Shown here piece by piece: positions 34,378-42,413 of a DNA stretch of 64,000 bases. Numbering within the stretch: the first letter of the stretch is position 1; each line of letters starts with the position of its first letter. This stretch comes from Actinomycetes bacterium (GTDB lineage Bacteria; Actinomycetota; Actinomycetes; Mycobacteriales; Mycobacteriaceae). A model generated the notes under the pieces. That model was given only the letters and a program-made list of their open reading frames with translations, was not told the origin of the DNA and made no database searches. Both the position numbers and the translations under genes were made by a program. The stretch covers positions 32,797 through 96,796 of the forward strand of contig JAEYMI010000052.1 of assembly GCA_023461275.1 (NCBI GenBank), written 5' to 3'.

Positions 34378-35741
34378 CCGAGATCACCGACCTGCACGGC
34401 GGTGGTGTTCAGTGCGGCAGCGAGCGCTTCTTGGAGTGCTTCGCCGTCGACGACGTCCGGGGCGTAGGTCGCGGTCATGAACATCGTGGGGCCGATGCGG
34501 TTGATCGCCACCGAGATCCGGTTTCTCCCCGCCGGTGGCATCGCCACCCCGAACACCGGATTGTCGGTTGGCTGCGCCCAACTCGTGCGTTCCAGCCCGG
34601 ACAGGCGGGTCATGTCGGAGATGATGAGCCGCGCGGCGTCGTCACCGTCGGCGCGTTCGTGGAAGCCGCGCAGCCGGGAGGACAGTCGCGCCTTGCGGAC
34701 CATCGCCGCGACGGCGGCGCGCAACAGTGGCCGCGACGATTCCAGCTCGGCCTTGACCGCGGCCCCGAACGCTTCGACGCCGGGCGCGAGTTCGGCGGTG
34801 TCGATGGTGACCACGGTCGAGACCGAGGCGAGCGTCGACGCACCATCCGGCAGATGCCTGCGCAGGTCGACCAACAGGTCGACTTCATCGGACAGCCGGA
34901 TACCGTTGCGCCGCATCGCCTCATAGAGCGAGTGGACGAGGATGGTCGACAACGACGTGCCCGGCGCGTGTTCGGAGCGCCACTCGTTGAGCTCGGCACG
35001 GAAGGTGTTCGACGACCGCTGCCACGCAACCGCGTAGGCCGGTGCTTGGTCTGGCGTCGCGGTGGGGTGCGGTCGGTGATCTACGGTGTCGACCCGACGC
35101 TCAGCGGGTTCGGATCGATCCTGCACCGGGCGTCGGCGCGGGAGGCGCCGTACCGCGAAACCGCCCGCCTGGGTGGCCAATTCGCCGAGGTACGTCAGCG
35201 CTTCGGCGGGATGCTTCCGGACTGTGGCGGCCACCGCCGCGGGCAACGGGAAGTCGATGTTCGGCTGTGGTGCCGGTGGCGCGAATCCGCGTGCGCTGGT
35301 GCCGGTCTCCGAGATACCCGTATCGGAGAGTGCCGCAACCGTTTCCATCATCACCACGCCGTCGCCGAGGCCGTGGTCGAATCCGATGGCGAGGTAGTCG
35401 TTGTCGACGCGCGCGCGGATCGGCGCCCGAGAGCCCGTTTCCGGATTCGACAGCGCCATCAACGCGGCCAGTGTTCGCGCCGGGTCGTCGGCGTCCACGC
35501 TCACCTCGTCGATGGTGTACTCGGTGCCGAGGTCGGCGTCGAAGCGCCACCGCAGAGTTGCGGCATCGGGCCACAACCCGATCCTGTTGCTCGCTCCCCC
35601 GTCGTCGACGATGCGCTGCAACGTCGGTACCACGGCGTCGGTCGATGCGCGGCGCAGCGGGCCGACGACCACCCACACCACCGTGCCCGCCGACAATGCG
35701 TCGAGTGCCCCCGCGCGGTGGACGCGCGCTGTCGTCGTCAT
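34374..35741 (-). CDS. WS/DGAT- or PapA-like acyltransferase, module 2
   Basis: 455 residues, paralogue of 17708-19018. The active-site pattern FDHGLGDGV carries His123, Asp127, Gly128 (HxxxDG). It has the same ALDALSAGTVVWVVVGP start and DEVDLLVDLRRHLPDG segment. A proline-rich, basic linker (about residues 190-215) separates two halves. It probably acylates the repeat unit or a lipid carrier. The presence of such an enzyme in two of three modules, at the same place next to wcaI, argues for a lipid-modified polymer. ATG 35741 overlaps the wcaI stop. Confidence 0.78.
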   Translation of the reverse strand: MTTTARVHRAGALDALSAGTVVWVVVGPLRRASTDAVVPTLQRIVDDGGASNRIGLWPDAATLRWRFDADLGTEYTIDEVSVDADDPARTLAALMALSNPETGSRAPIRARVDNDYLAIGFDHGLGDGVVMMETVAALSDTGISETGTSARGFAPPAPQPNIDFPLPAAVAATVRKHPAEALTYLGELATQAGGFAVRRLPRRRPVQDRSEPAERRVDTVDHRPHPTATPDQAPAYAVAWQRSSNTFRAELNEWRSEHAPGTSLSTILVHSLYEAMRRNGIRLSDEVDLLVDLRRHLPDGASTLASVSTVVTIDTAELAPGVEAFGAAVKAELESSRPLLRAAVAAMVRKARLSSRLRGFHERADGDDAARLIISDMTRLSGLERTSWAQPTDNPVFGVAMPPAGRNRISVAINRIGPTMFMTATYAPDVVDGEALQEALAAALNTTAVQVGDLG

Positions 35742-36985
35742 GACACCTGCTCCGCCACCAGGGGACGTGCGGCAAGGCGCATCCCCCACCGCTCGTATTC
35801 GTCGATGGCGGCCGCAGCGCCGAGTTCCCGCTCGGCATAGGCCGGTCCGTTGGCGGCGAGCTCGCGGCAGTGCGCGTGATCGGCGGCAAGGTCGACCGCA
35901 GTGGCCGCCAGTGCGCCCGGATCGCCGGCCGCGACGATCACCCCGGCCCCGGATCGTCGGACCTCATCGGCGGTCACGCCGTCGGGATCCACCGCGGCCA
36001 GCACCGGCCGGCCCGCGGTGAAGTACGACGTCAGCTTGCTGGGGACCGCCATGCCGCTGACCCCGGGAAGTTCGTTGACCAGCAACAGATCTGCCGCGGC
36101 GAGCGCATCACCGAACTCGTTCGACGGCAGGGTCCGGATGAACTGAAGACGACGCAACCCGGTTCCGAGCTGCTCGAGTTCGGCGCGCTGGTTGCCCTCA
36201 CCGATGAGCACGAACCGGACCGGCAGGTTGCGCTCCTCGGCGATCCGCGCGGCGTCGACCACATTGATCAAACCCTGCTTGACACCCATGTTGCCCGAGT
36301 GAACGACGACTGTTTCGTCTGCGCCCCAACCGAATCGCTGACGGATGGTGTCGATCAGCTCCGGCGAACGCGGGGTTGGCTGCTCCACATGCGACCAGTT
36401 CCGGATCACCGTGACGTCGGACTCGGCGACGCCCATGTCGACGACGCTGCGCCGGAACCGTTCGTGGATGACGGCCACTCCGTTGGCCTGGCGCAACACA
36501 TTGGATTCGAAGTTCATCGCCAGTGCGGCGGTCGCACCGCCGGCCGACGTCGCTTCAGCCACGCCGAGTCCGTAGAGATCGAACACGATGACGCCCACCG
36601 GGATTCGTTGGGTTCGGGCGCGGGCCACCACCATCGCGGTAGCCGCCAGTGCCGGGGTCGCGGCGATGATCAGGTCGGGGCGGCCCCAGTACGCCCGGGT
36701 CACCCGTCGGCCGAAACTCGATTCCATCCGGAGCCGGTTGACCAGCGATGTGTCGGCGGGAACGTAGTGCGGGAAGCGCCGAAGGTGGATGCCGTTGGGC
36801 ATCTCCAGACTGCCGGTGCTGTACACGTAATCGTCGGCGATTCGCCATTCGGGATAGTGCGGCATCCCGGTGTATACGGTCACCTGGTGACCACGTGCGG
36901 CCAGCCCTTCGGCCAATCCGGTTGTGTAGGGCGCGATTCCGGTGACTTCCGGCGCGTAGTTGATACCGATGATGAGAATGCGCAT
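35738..36985 (-). CDS. wcaI: WcaI-like GT4 glycosyltransferase, module 2
   Basis: 415 residues. Starts MRILIIGINYAPEVTGIAPY and contains MPHYPEWRI, VVHSGNMGVKQGL and LPGVSGMAVPSKLTSYF, all typical of the WcaI group. ATG 36985 shares its A with the TGA of wcaF (TGATG). Probably transfers fucose or the next sugar to the lipid-linked unit. Longer upstream frames are shadows of wcaF. Confidence 0.88.
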   Translation of the reverse strand: MRILIIGINYAPEVTGIAPYTTGLAEGLAARGHQVTVYTGMPHYPEWRIADDYVYSTGSLEMPNGIHLRRFPHYVPADTSLVNRLRMESSFGRRVTRAYWGRPDLIIAATPALAATAMVVARARTQRIPVGVIVFDLYGLGVAEATSAGGATAALAMNFESNVLRQANGVAVIHERFRRSVVDMGVAESDVTVIRNWSHVEQPTPRSPELIDTIRQRFGWGADETVVVHSGNMGVKQGLINVVDAARIAEERNLPVRFVLIGEGNQRAELEQLGTGLRRLQFIRTLPSNEFGDALAAADLLLVNELPGVSGMAVPSKLTSYFTAGRPVLAAVDPDGVTADEVRRSGAGVIVAAGDPGALAATAVDLAADHAHCRELAANGPAYAERELGAAAAIDEYERWGMRLAARPLVAEQVS

Positions 36986-37608
36986 CACGATGCCTTGTGA
37001 TTCAGTGCGCGGGGTGCGTAGACCACCGCGCCGGCCGGAACATCTTTGGTGACCAGTGCGGTGGCACCGACCACCGCGCGATCGCCGACGGTGACACCGC
37101 GCAGGACGGTCGCCCGTGCGGCCAGCCACACCGAGTCGCCGATGGTCACCGGCGCGTTGTCGTACTCGAAGCCCGACGAGTTGCGGTCGTGACTTCCGGT
37201 GCAGATCAACACTTCCTGGGAGATGCAGGTATTCGATCCGATGGTGACCGGCTTCAGATTCAGAATCCAGGAGTCCTCACCGATCCAGGTGTTCTCACCG
37301 ACGGTGAGATACCACGGCCAGTGCACCTTGACGTCGTGACGGATAAGAACACCGGGCCCGATGTCGGCGCCGAACGCCCGCAGCACACCCACCCGGATCC
37401 GCACCGGAATAAACCACTGCATGATCACCGAACGCGCGATCATCCACAGAATCTGTACCGCCGTACCGCGGCCCTTGTCGTAGCCCGCGCCGGTGAAGTT
37501 GCGCAGAGCGAAATCACGTTCGGTGTCGATCCTCGATCGCGTGACGATCGCCGGTTCGCTGACGATCGCCGGTTCGGTGTCGATCACCGGTTCCGTTTGC
37601 GATGACAT
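36985..37608 (-). CDS. wcaF: WcaF-like acetyltransferase, module 2
   Basis: 207 residues. After a short N-terminal stretch with a repeated EPAIV unit (residues 11-23) come GYDKGRGTAVQ, LIRHDVKVHWPWYLTVGENT and CISQEVLICTGSHDRNS with the catalytic histidine. Acetylates the repeat unit. ATG 37608 lies just after the lipase stop with GGAGTGAGAAC before it. Confidence 0.9.
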   Translation of the reverse strand: MSSQTEPVIDTEPAIVSEPAIVTRSRIDTERDFALRNFTGAGYDKGRGTAVQILWMIARSVIMQWFIPVRIRVGVLRAFGADIGPGVLIRHDVKVHWPWYLTVGENTWIGEDSWILNLKPVTIGSNTCISQEVLICTGSHDRNSSGFEYDNAPVTIGDSVWLAARATVLRGVTVGDRAVVGATALVTKDVPAGAVVYAPRALNHKAS

Positions 37609-37613
37609 TGTTC

Positions 37614-38825
37614 TCACTCCGATCTGCAATTCGACGGCGCGGGTGCCCCGGCGAAACGTTGGTCTATCCACGTGACGACGTCGCCGTTGGCGACGGTGTC
37701 GGCATGTCCCACACCGGGAAGTTCGTAATGGGTGATGCGGCCACCGAGCCGGCAGCTTCGGGACACCGCGCTCGACACCCAGGAGGCGAGCACGGTCTGG
37801 TCGGCCAGCCCGTTGACGACGAGCAGCGGCGCACCGAGCTCTCGCTGCGGTAACGCGATGGCGCGCAGATGATTACGCAAGGCAACGGTGGCCGCCTGCG
37901 ACGCCGGGACCATGTCGGTCGACCCGAGTCCGGCCAGCGCCTCCTTGCGCGCGGTGTTGTCGCACCCGATCAACGGGTCGAGTTTGTCGCGAACCGAGGA
38001 GGACAGGTAATTCGAGAGTTTGAGAGCCGGGTCGACGCGGTTCGCGCCCACCACGACCATCGGGAACACTGCCTGCATCTCCGACGAAAGTGACTGCGAG
38101 GCAGCGAGATCAGCGATGCGGCTGGCGTCGGCGACCGGCGCGAGTGCCACCGATCCGACGAGGTCGAGGTCCTGCCCGTAGTCGCGGTCGAGTTCGTCGG
38201 CGGCCCACGCCGCCTGCCCGCCCTGCGACACACCGTAGGCAAGCCACCGCGACGAGACACTCGCGTCGATCGATCGCAACGCGCGGACCGCGTCGATCAC
38301 GTTGTACGCCGCGGTCGTCGGCTCGAGATAGGGATGCACACCCCGCGGGCCGAGCCCCTCATAGTCGGTGAACGCCACCGCATATCGCATGGCCAGCAGA
38401 GCTTGCACGGTGCCCGTCCAGCCCAGCAGATCACCGTGACCCGATGGGCCGCAGCCGTTGAGCAGCCCGGTGGTGCCGTGCGCGAAGGAGACCACCGGCC
38501 ACCCGCCCTGCGGTGGACGACCACGCGGCACGAAGAACGACCCGGTCACCTCCGACGACTGCCCGGTCGTCGCGTTGACCGATCGATAGGTGGCCACAAC
38601 GGCTTTCGCCGCACGATCAGAGACCGTGGCGTCGACGTCGGCGAAGTCGTGCGCGCTGACCACCGTTCCGCGTGCCTGCCAGGCCGTCGGGGTGACCGCC
38701 ACCAGCGGGGTCACCAGTGGTGGTTCGCCGGCGATGGCCGCCTGCTCCGACGGCACGCTGCGCGCGCACGCTGCCAGGAGTGCGCATACGCCGATGCCGA
38801 CGATGAGCACACGCAGCGATCTCAC
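37614..38825 (-). CDS. Secreted lipoprotein lipase/esterase (LIP family), module 2
   Basis: 403 residues. The signal peptide ends ALLAAC (lipidated Cys20), the nucleophile is GVSQGG (Ser200), and the FAHGTTG, TDYEGLG and HPYLEP segments match the lipase at 5605-6822. It is embedded between fcl and wcaF, with a GTG start overlapping the fcl stop (GTGA). An exported hydrolase inside a nucleotide-sugar operon suggests its substrate is the EPS or its acyl groups. Confidence 0.88.
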   Translation of the reverse strand: MRSLRVLIVGIGVCALLAACARSVPSEQAAIAGEPPLVTPLVAVTPTAWQARGTVVSAHDFADVDATVSDRAAKAVVATYRSVNATTGQSSEVTGSFFVPRGRPPQGGWPVVSFAHGTTGLLNGCGPSGHGDLLGWTGTVQALLAMRYAVAFTDYEGLGPRGVHPYLEPTTAAYNVIDAVRALRSIDASVSSRWLAYGVSQGGQAAWAADELDRDYGQDLDLVGSVALAPVADASRIADLAASQSLSSEMQAVFPMVVVGANRVDPALKLSNYLSSSVRDKLDPLIGCDNTARKEALAGLGSTDMVPASQAATVALRNHLRAIALPQRELGAPLLVVNGLADQTVLASWVSSAVSRSCRLGGRITHYELPGVGHADTVANGDVVTWIDQRFAGAPAPSNCRSE

Positions 38826-39853
38826 AGTCGCATCTCCGCCGGACGCATTTCCACCTGACGCGTGTCCACCTGATTCTCCCGATACCAGTCGACGGTGTCG
38901 GCGATGCCGGTGGCCAGATCGACGCGCGGGCGCCAGCCCAGACCGGTGAGCGTCGAGACGTCGAGCAGTTTGCGCGGCGTTCCGTCGGGTTTGTCGGTGT
39001 CCCAAATGGTTTCGCCGGAATAGCCGACGGCATCGGCGACCATGCCCGCGACCTCGGCGATGGTGTGGTCGACCCCGGTTCCGACGTTGACGTGCTCGGC
39101 GCCGTCGTAGGTTTCGAGCAGGTGCAGGCACGCCGACGCCATGTCGTCGACATGCAGGAACTCACGTCGCGGCCGGCCCGATCCCCAGTTGACGACGCTG
39201 CCCGCGCCCGACGATCGTGCTTCGTCGTAGCGGCGGATCAACGCCGGCAAGACGTGGCTACTCGTTGCCGAGAAGTTGTCATGGGGCCCGTACAGATTGG
39301 TCGGCATCGCCGATATCCATTGCAGCCCATATTGTTTACGCACCGCTCTGACCTGCATGATGCCGGCGATCTTGGCGATGGCGTAGGCGTCGTTGGTGGG
39401 TTCCAGCGCTCCGGTGAGCAGCGCGTCCTCACGGATCGGTTGCGGCGCGAACTTCGGGTAGATGCACGACGACCCGAGGAACAGCAGACGCGGCACCCGG
39501 GCCGCGAGCGCGGCGTCGAGCAGGTTGACCTGCATCTGCAGGTTGTCGGACAGAAAGTCCACCGGGTACGTCGAATTGGCCAGGATGCCACCGACTTTCG
39601 CGGCGGCGATCACCACGACGTCCGGGCGGGTGGCGCGGATATGGGCGAAGACCGCAGCCCGGTCCCGCAGGTCGAGTTCCGCGCTCGATTTACCGACCAG
39701 ATTGCTGAATCCGGCCGCGCTGAGGTGGCGCCACACCGCCGAACCCACCAGGCCGCGATGTCCGGCGATGTACACCGTCGCCGAGCGATCCAGCGGTGCC
39801 GGCGTGAAAGCCGCGTCGTTGACGACCACGTCGTCGATGGTCTTCTCGTTCAT
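38822..39853 (-). CDS. fcl: GDP-L-fucose synthase, module 2
   Basis: 343 residues, complete catalytic set: IAGHRGLVGSA, LGSSCIYPK, YAIAK and the later histidine in TSSHVLP. The C-terminus extends beyond the usual length through three 15-base duplications (VDTRQ, VEMRP, AEMRL). Unlike modules 1 and 3, the gene does not overlap gmd: 132 bases with tandem repeats lie between. Confidence 0.95.
   Translation of the reverse strand: MNEKTIDDVVVNDAAFTPAPLDRSATVYIAGHRGLVGSAVWRHLSAAGFSNLVGKSSAELDLRDRAAVFAHIRATRPDVVVIAAAKVGGILANSTYPVDFLSDNLQMQVNLLDAALAARVPRLLFLGSSCIYPKFAPQPIREDALLTGALEPTNDAYAIAKIAGIMQVRAVRKQYGLQWISAMPTNLYGPHDNFSATSSHVLPALIRRYDEARSSGAGSVVNWGSGRPRREFLHVDDMASACLHLLETYDGAEHVNVGTGVDHTIAEVAGMVADAVGYSGETIWDTDKPDGTPRKLLDVSTLTGLGWRPRVDLATGIADTVDWYRENQVDTRQVEMRPAEMRL
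38829..38873 (-). repeat. Three 15-bp tandem repeats at the 3' end of fcl
   Basis: Plus-strand units CGCATCTCCGCCGGA, CGCATTTCCACCTGA and CGCGTGTCCACCTGA add two extra pentapeptides to the C-terminus of the module 2 GDP-fucose synthase. Confidence 0.8.
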
Positions 39854-39902
39854 TCAATCCCCCCCGAGATGCTGCTTGTCTTCAGTTGGTCGCGACCTGG
39901 CT

Positions 39903-39998
39903 GCTTCAGTTCCAGATCGCTTCAGGTCCAGATCGCTTCAGTTCCGGGCCGCTTCAGTTCCGGGACGCGTCAGTTCCGGGACGCATCAGTTCCAGGCG
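39903..39998 (-). repeat. Six 16-bp tandem repeats at the gmd-fcl junction
   Basis: Six units of a 16-base sequence (plus strand GCTTCAGTTCCGGGAC type). The first unit in the direction of transcription contains the last codons and TGA stop of gmd (TGGAACTGA), so the array appears to be an amplification of the gmd stop-codon region into the gmd-fcl gap. Period 16 is not a multiple of three; it is outside coding sequence except for that first unit. Confidence 0.85.
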
Positions 39999-41008
39999 GC
40001 TAGCGCGGGCCGGTCGATCCAGTAGCTGCCTTCACAATTGAGTGCTTTGATGTCGGCGTCGACCATGATCCGAGCCAGCTCGTAGGCATCCACCGACGCC
40101 TTCCAGTCGAGGTCGCGGTGCGCCTTGGTCGCGTCGCCGATCAGCGAGTCGACCTCCGTCGGCCGCAGGTAGCGCTCGTCGAACCGCACATGACGCTCCC
40201 AATCCAGGCCGGCGTGCTCAAAGGCGGTGGCGACGAAATCCTTGACCGTGCAATCAATTCCGGTGGCCAGCACATAGTCCGACGGTTCGTCGGCCTGCAG
40301 CATCCGCCACATCCCCTCGACATACTCCGGCGCATAGCCCCAGTCGCGGACCGCATCCAGATTGCCCATGTACAGATGCTCTTCGAGTCCGGCCTTGATC
40401 CGCGCCACCGCACGAGTGATCTTACGGGTCACGAAAGTCTCACCGCGACGGGGCGATTCGTGATTGAACAGGATGCCGTTCACCGCGAAAATGCCGTACG
40501 CCTCGCGATAGTTGCGGGTCACCCAGTACGAGTAGACCTTCGCCGCACCGTACGGCGAGCGCGGGTAGAACAAGGTGTCCTCATTCTGCGGCGGCGGAGT
40601 GGCGCCGAACATCTCCGAACTCGACGCCTGATAGAACCGGCAGTTGATCTTGGACTGGCGTACCGCTTCCAACAATCGAATCGAACCGATGCCGGTCGTG
40701 TCGCCGGTGTGCTCCGGCTCGTCGAAGCTCACCCGCACATGTGACTGCGCCGCAAGGTTATACACCTCGTCGGGATTGATCGTCGAGAGCAGCGTCACCA
40801 ACCGCGCACCGTCGGACAGGTCTCCGTAGTGCAAAAACAACCGTGCCGCCGGATCATGCGGATCGTCATACAGATGGTCGATGCGCGCGGTGTTGAACGT
40901 CGACGCCCGACGGATGAGGCCATGCACCTCATACCCCTTGGACAACAACAACTCCGCCAGATACGACCCGTCCTGGCCGGTGATCCCGGTGATCAATGCG
41001 CGTTTCAT
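39986..41008 (-). CDS. gmd: GDP-mannose 4,6-dehydratase, module 2
   Basis: 340 residues, nearly identical to the other two copies. It carries ITGITGQDGSYLAE, SSSEMFG and SPYGAAKVYSYW. Start ATG 41008 after GGAGAGAAAG. First large gene of the module 2 operon; two very small candidate reading frames lie in its long leader. Confidence 0.95.
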   Translation of the reverse strand: MKRALITGITGQDGSYLAELLLSKGYEVHGLIRRASTFNTARIDHLYDDPHDPAARLFLHYGDLSDGARLVTLLSTINPDEVYNLAAQSHVRVSFDEPEHTGDTTGIGSIRLLEAVRQSKINCRFYQASSSEMFGATPPPQNEDTLFYPRSPYGAAKVYSYWVTRNYREAYGIFAVNGILFNHESPRRGETFVTRKITRAVARIKAGLEEHLYMGNLDAVRDWGYAPEYVEGMWRMLQADEPSDYVLATGIDCTVKDFVATAFEHAGLDWERHVRFDERYLRPTEVDSLIGDATKAHRDLDWKASVDAYELARIMVDADIKALNCEGSYWIDRPALAAWN

Positions 41009-41128
41009 GTCGGTTTCTTTCTCTCCGAGCAAAGCTGATTCAGGGAGTCACACCGCGGCAATGCGGTGTCACTCTGATGGGAATGATGGGTGGCGGATAC
41101 GCCGTCGATGGCGGGATCCGCAGCGGAT

Positions 41129-41209
41129 CTAGACGCCGTTTGTCAGGAACACCGAACAGTAGGCAGCCGGTGTTGCGTCACTCAAGATCGGACCCCTGAA
41201 GAGATTCAC
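41129..41209 (-). CDS. Candidate leader peptide 2 (26 residues) upstream of gmd
   Basis: GTG start with GGAGGA just before it, overlapping the stop of the 17-residue frame (GTGA). Encodes a 26-residue peptide beginning VNLFRGPILSDA and ending VFLTNGV. No known family. The overlap, the same device used by real genes here, is the main support. It could be an attenuation leader or chance. Confidence 0.3.
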   Translation of the reverse strand: MNLFRGPILSDATPAAYCSVFLTNGV

Positions 41210-41259
41210 TGTTCCTCCGTCAGTCGACGGGACAGTGCGGTCAGGTACAGATGATGCAT
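41206..41259 (-). CDS. Candidate leader peptide 1 (17 residues) upstream of gmd
   Basis: ATG 41259, seven bases after GGGGGTGG, encodes MHHLYLTALSRRLTEEQ. It starts about 45 bases after the expected transcription start of P2 and is coupled to a second short frame. No similarity recognised. Confidence 0.35.
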   Translation of the reverse strand: MHHLYLTALSRRLTEEQ

Positions 41260-41275
41260 TCTCGTTCCACCCCCT

Positions 41276-41296
41276 GCGCAACTCCCCCGGTTGCGC
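41276..41296 (-). promoter_or_regulatory. Leader hairpin below promoter P2
   Basis: GCGCAAC at 41276-41282 and GTTGCGC at 41290-41296 pair around a C-rich 7-base loop, in the leader 15-35 bases below the -10 of P2. Possible operator or RNA structure. Confidence 0.4.
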
Positions 41297-41310
41297 ACAC
41301 TTCGAGATTT

Positions 41311-41338
41311 AATCTAACGAATTTGTGATGCTTTGCAA
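41311..41338 (-). promoter_or_regulatory. Promoter P2 of the module 2 operon
   Basis: TTGCAA -35 (41338-41333), 16-base spacer, TAGATT -10 (41316-41311). The bases just below (ATTAAATCTCGA) resemble those below P1 (ATTAAATCGCGA), supporting common origin. Confidence 0.6.
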
Positions 41339-41587
41339 GTCAACAGTCTCAGATTTGTGGTTCTACCGCTTTTCAACACACCCATCTAGCTGCAGCGATG
41401 TCCGGTTTGTTCCCGTGGATGCCCGCTTGGCGCTTTCTTTCATCCGGGGAGAAACTGGCATCTATCTGCGGGAATGAAAAGAAGTTCAGCGTCACGGAAC
41501 CTGGCCGTAACATTGCCCGGAGTTCGCTTGGGATTGCCGAGATCCCACCGGGGCGGCAGTGTAATCCTCGACACTCCGCGCACGCCG

Positions 41588-41607
41588 ATGGCGCCAATCG
41601 TCGGATC
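41588..41607 (-). promoter_or_regulatory. Conserved island element, copy 2
   Basis: Plus-strand ATGGCGCCAATCGTCGGATC, 250 bases upstream of the P2 -35 and directly after the stop codon of the NUDIX-like gene. Confidence 0.6.
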
Positions 41608-41608
41608 G

Positions 41609-42310
41609 TTACAACATCCCTTGAGGTATGGTCGCCGCGGCCAGTACCCGACCGATCAGCTCACGGCTGCCCGGCCACGTGTCGAGCGCATCGAGCGCTT
41701 CCGGCGCGAACCACGAAAATGCCAGCGCCTCACTGTGGCGACCGTCGTGCGCGGTGACCGTCACGTCGTCGTCGATCTCTGCGGTGAATGCGACGCTGAC
41801 CGAGTGTTTACGCGGGTCGACGCCGTAGAGAAATGGTGTGGTGGGTTGCGAAGTGGCGGGTTCCGGGGTGCCGGGTTCTGAAGTGCCGGGTTCTGAAGTG
41901 CCGGGGTGCACGTCGGCCGGGAACCACTCACTGAGCACCGGACGCTCCCGGAGGCCGAATCGGACAGAACGTGCAGAACCGTCCCGATTGCGCTGTGCGG
42001 CATCAGATTCAGCGGTATCAGATTCGTTGGGCTGCACGTCGTTGGGCTGCACGTCGATGGACTGCACGTCGTTGGGCTGCACGTCGATGGTGGTGTCGCA
42101 ATGGCGTTGAAGCGCCGACGCCACGGTCTCGCCGTAGCGGATCCGGCCGCCGAGGTGACACCAGACCTCACGGCCGTCGGGGTAGCGGCGTCGGATCAGG
42201 CCGACGCGGCGCACCTGACCGTCGGGTGCCCGCTGGATCGGGACGAAGTCCACGCACGCGATCGGCACCATCGACTGGATGCGGTCCCATTCGTCGTCAC
42301 TGATCCACAT
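41609..42310 (-). CDS. NUDIX-fold protein (DUF4916-like) with repeat insertions
   Basis: 233 residues. Opens MWISDDEWDRIQSMVPIACV and RRYPDGREVWCHLGGRIRYG, as in the DUF4916/NUDIX proteins of actinobacteria. The NUDIX box is incomplete: GGRIRYGETVASALQRHCDT lacks the REXXEE glutamates, so standard pyrophosphatase chemistry is doubtful. Two in-frame 15-base repeat arrays insert low-complexity loops (IDVQPNDVQ and GTSEPGTSEP). GDP-mannose hydrolases of this fold occur in colanic acid loci, which suggests but does not prove a link to nucleotide sugars. No ribosome site precedes ATG 42310; a TTAGAT six bases upstream may mean a leaderless transcript. Confidence 0.7.
   Translation of the reverse strand: MWISDDEWDRIQSMVPIACVDFVPIQRAPDGQVRRVGLIRRRYPDGREVWCHLGGRIRYGETVASALQRHCDTTIDVQPNDVQSIDVQPNDVQPNESDTAESDAAQRNRDGSARSVRFGLRERPVLSEWFPADVHPGTSEPGTSEPGTPEPATSQPTTPFLYGVDPRKHSVSVAFTAEIDDDVTVTAHDGRHSEALAFSWFAPEALDALDTWPGSRELIGRVLAAATIPQGML
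41843..41902 (-). repeat. Four 15-bp repeats in the NUDIX-like gene (GTSEP)
   Basis: Units GGGTTGCGAAGTGGC, GGGTTCCGGGGTGCC and two copies of GGGTTCTGAAGTGCC (plus strand) encode GTSEP, GTSEP, GTPEP, ATSQP. Confidence 0.85.
42030..42089 (-). repeat. Four 15-bp repeats in the NUDIX-like gene (DVQPN)
   Basis: Four units of the type GGCTGCACGTCGTTG / GGCTGCACGTCGATG (plus strand) encode alternating DVQPN and DVQSI pentapeptides just after the NUDIX-box position. Confidence 0.85.
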
Positions 42311-42357
42311 GGTGACGATCTAACACGTCAGCAGCGAACCAGATGCGGTGGCCGGAG

Positions 42358-42402
42358 AGACGCATGCATTTGTCGCGTCTCCCGCGACAAATGCATGCGT
42401 CT
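42358..42402. terminator. Perfect 20-bp palindromic hairpin
   Basis: Arms AGACGCATGCATTTGTCGCG (42358-42377) and its exact complement (42383-42402) with a 5-base loop TCTCC. It lies just after the stop of the short Wzz-like gene and before the NUDIX-like gene, so it should end the pseudoenzyme operon. The core CGCATGCATTTGTCGCG recurs in imperfect palindromes after menA, making it a member of a repeat family as well. Confidence 0.75.
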
Positions 42403-42413
42403 AACCAGCTGCC

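Larger units (their letters stand above)
41009..41608. other. Leader and promoter region of the module 2 operon
   Basis: A 600-base region holding, in the direction of transcription, the conserved element (41588-41607), promoter P2 (41311-41338), a small hairpin (41276-41296), two short reading frames (41206-41259, 41129-41209) and then the gmd ribosome site. Between the element and the promoter I see no gene. Confidence 0.65.

Noticed and set aside
39903..39998. CRISPR-like array
   Set aside because: Units are 16 bp with no spacers and no cas genes; it is a simple tandem repeat.
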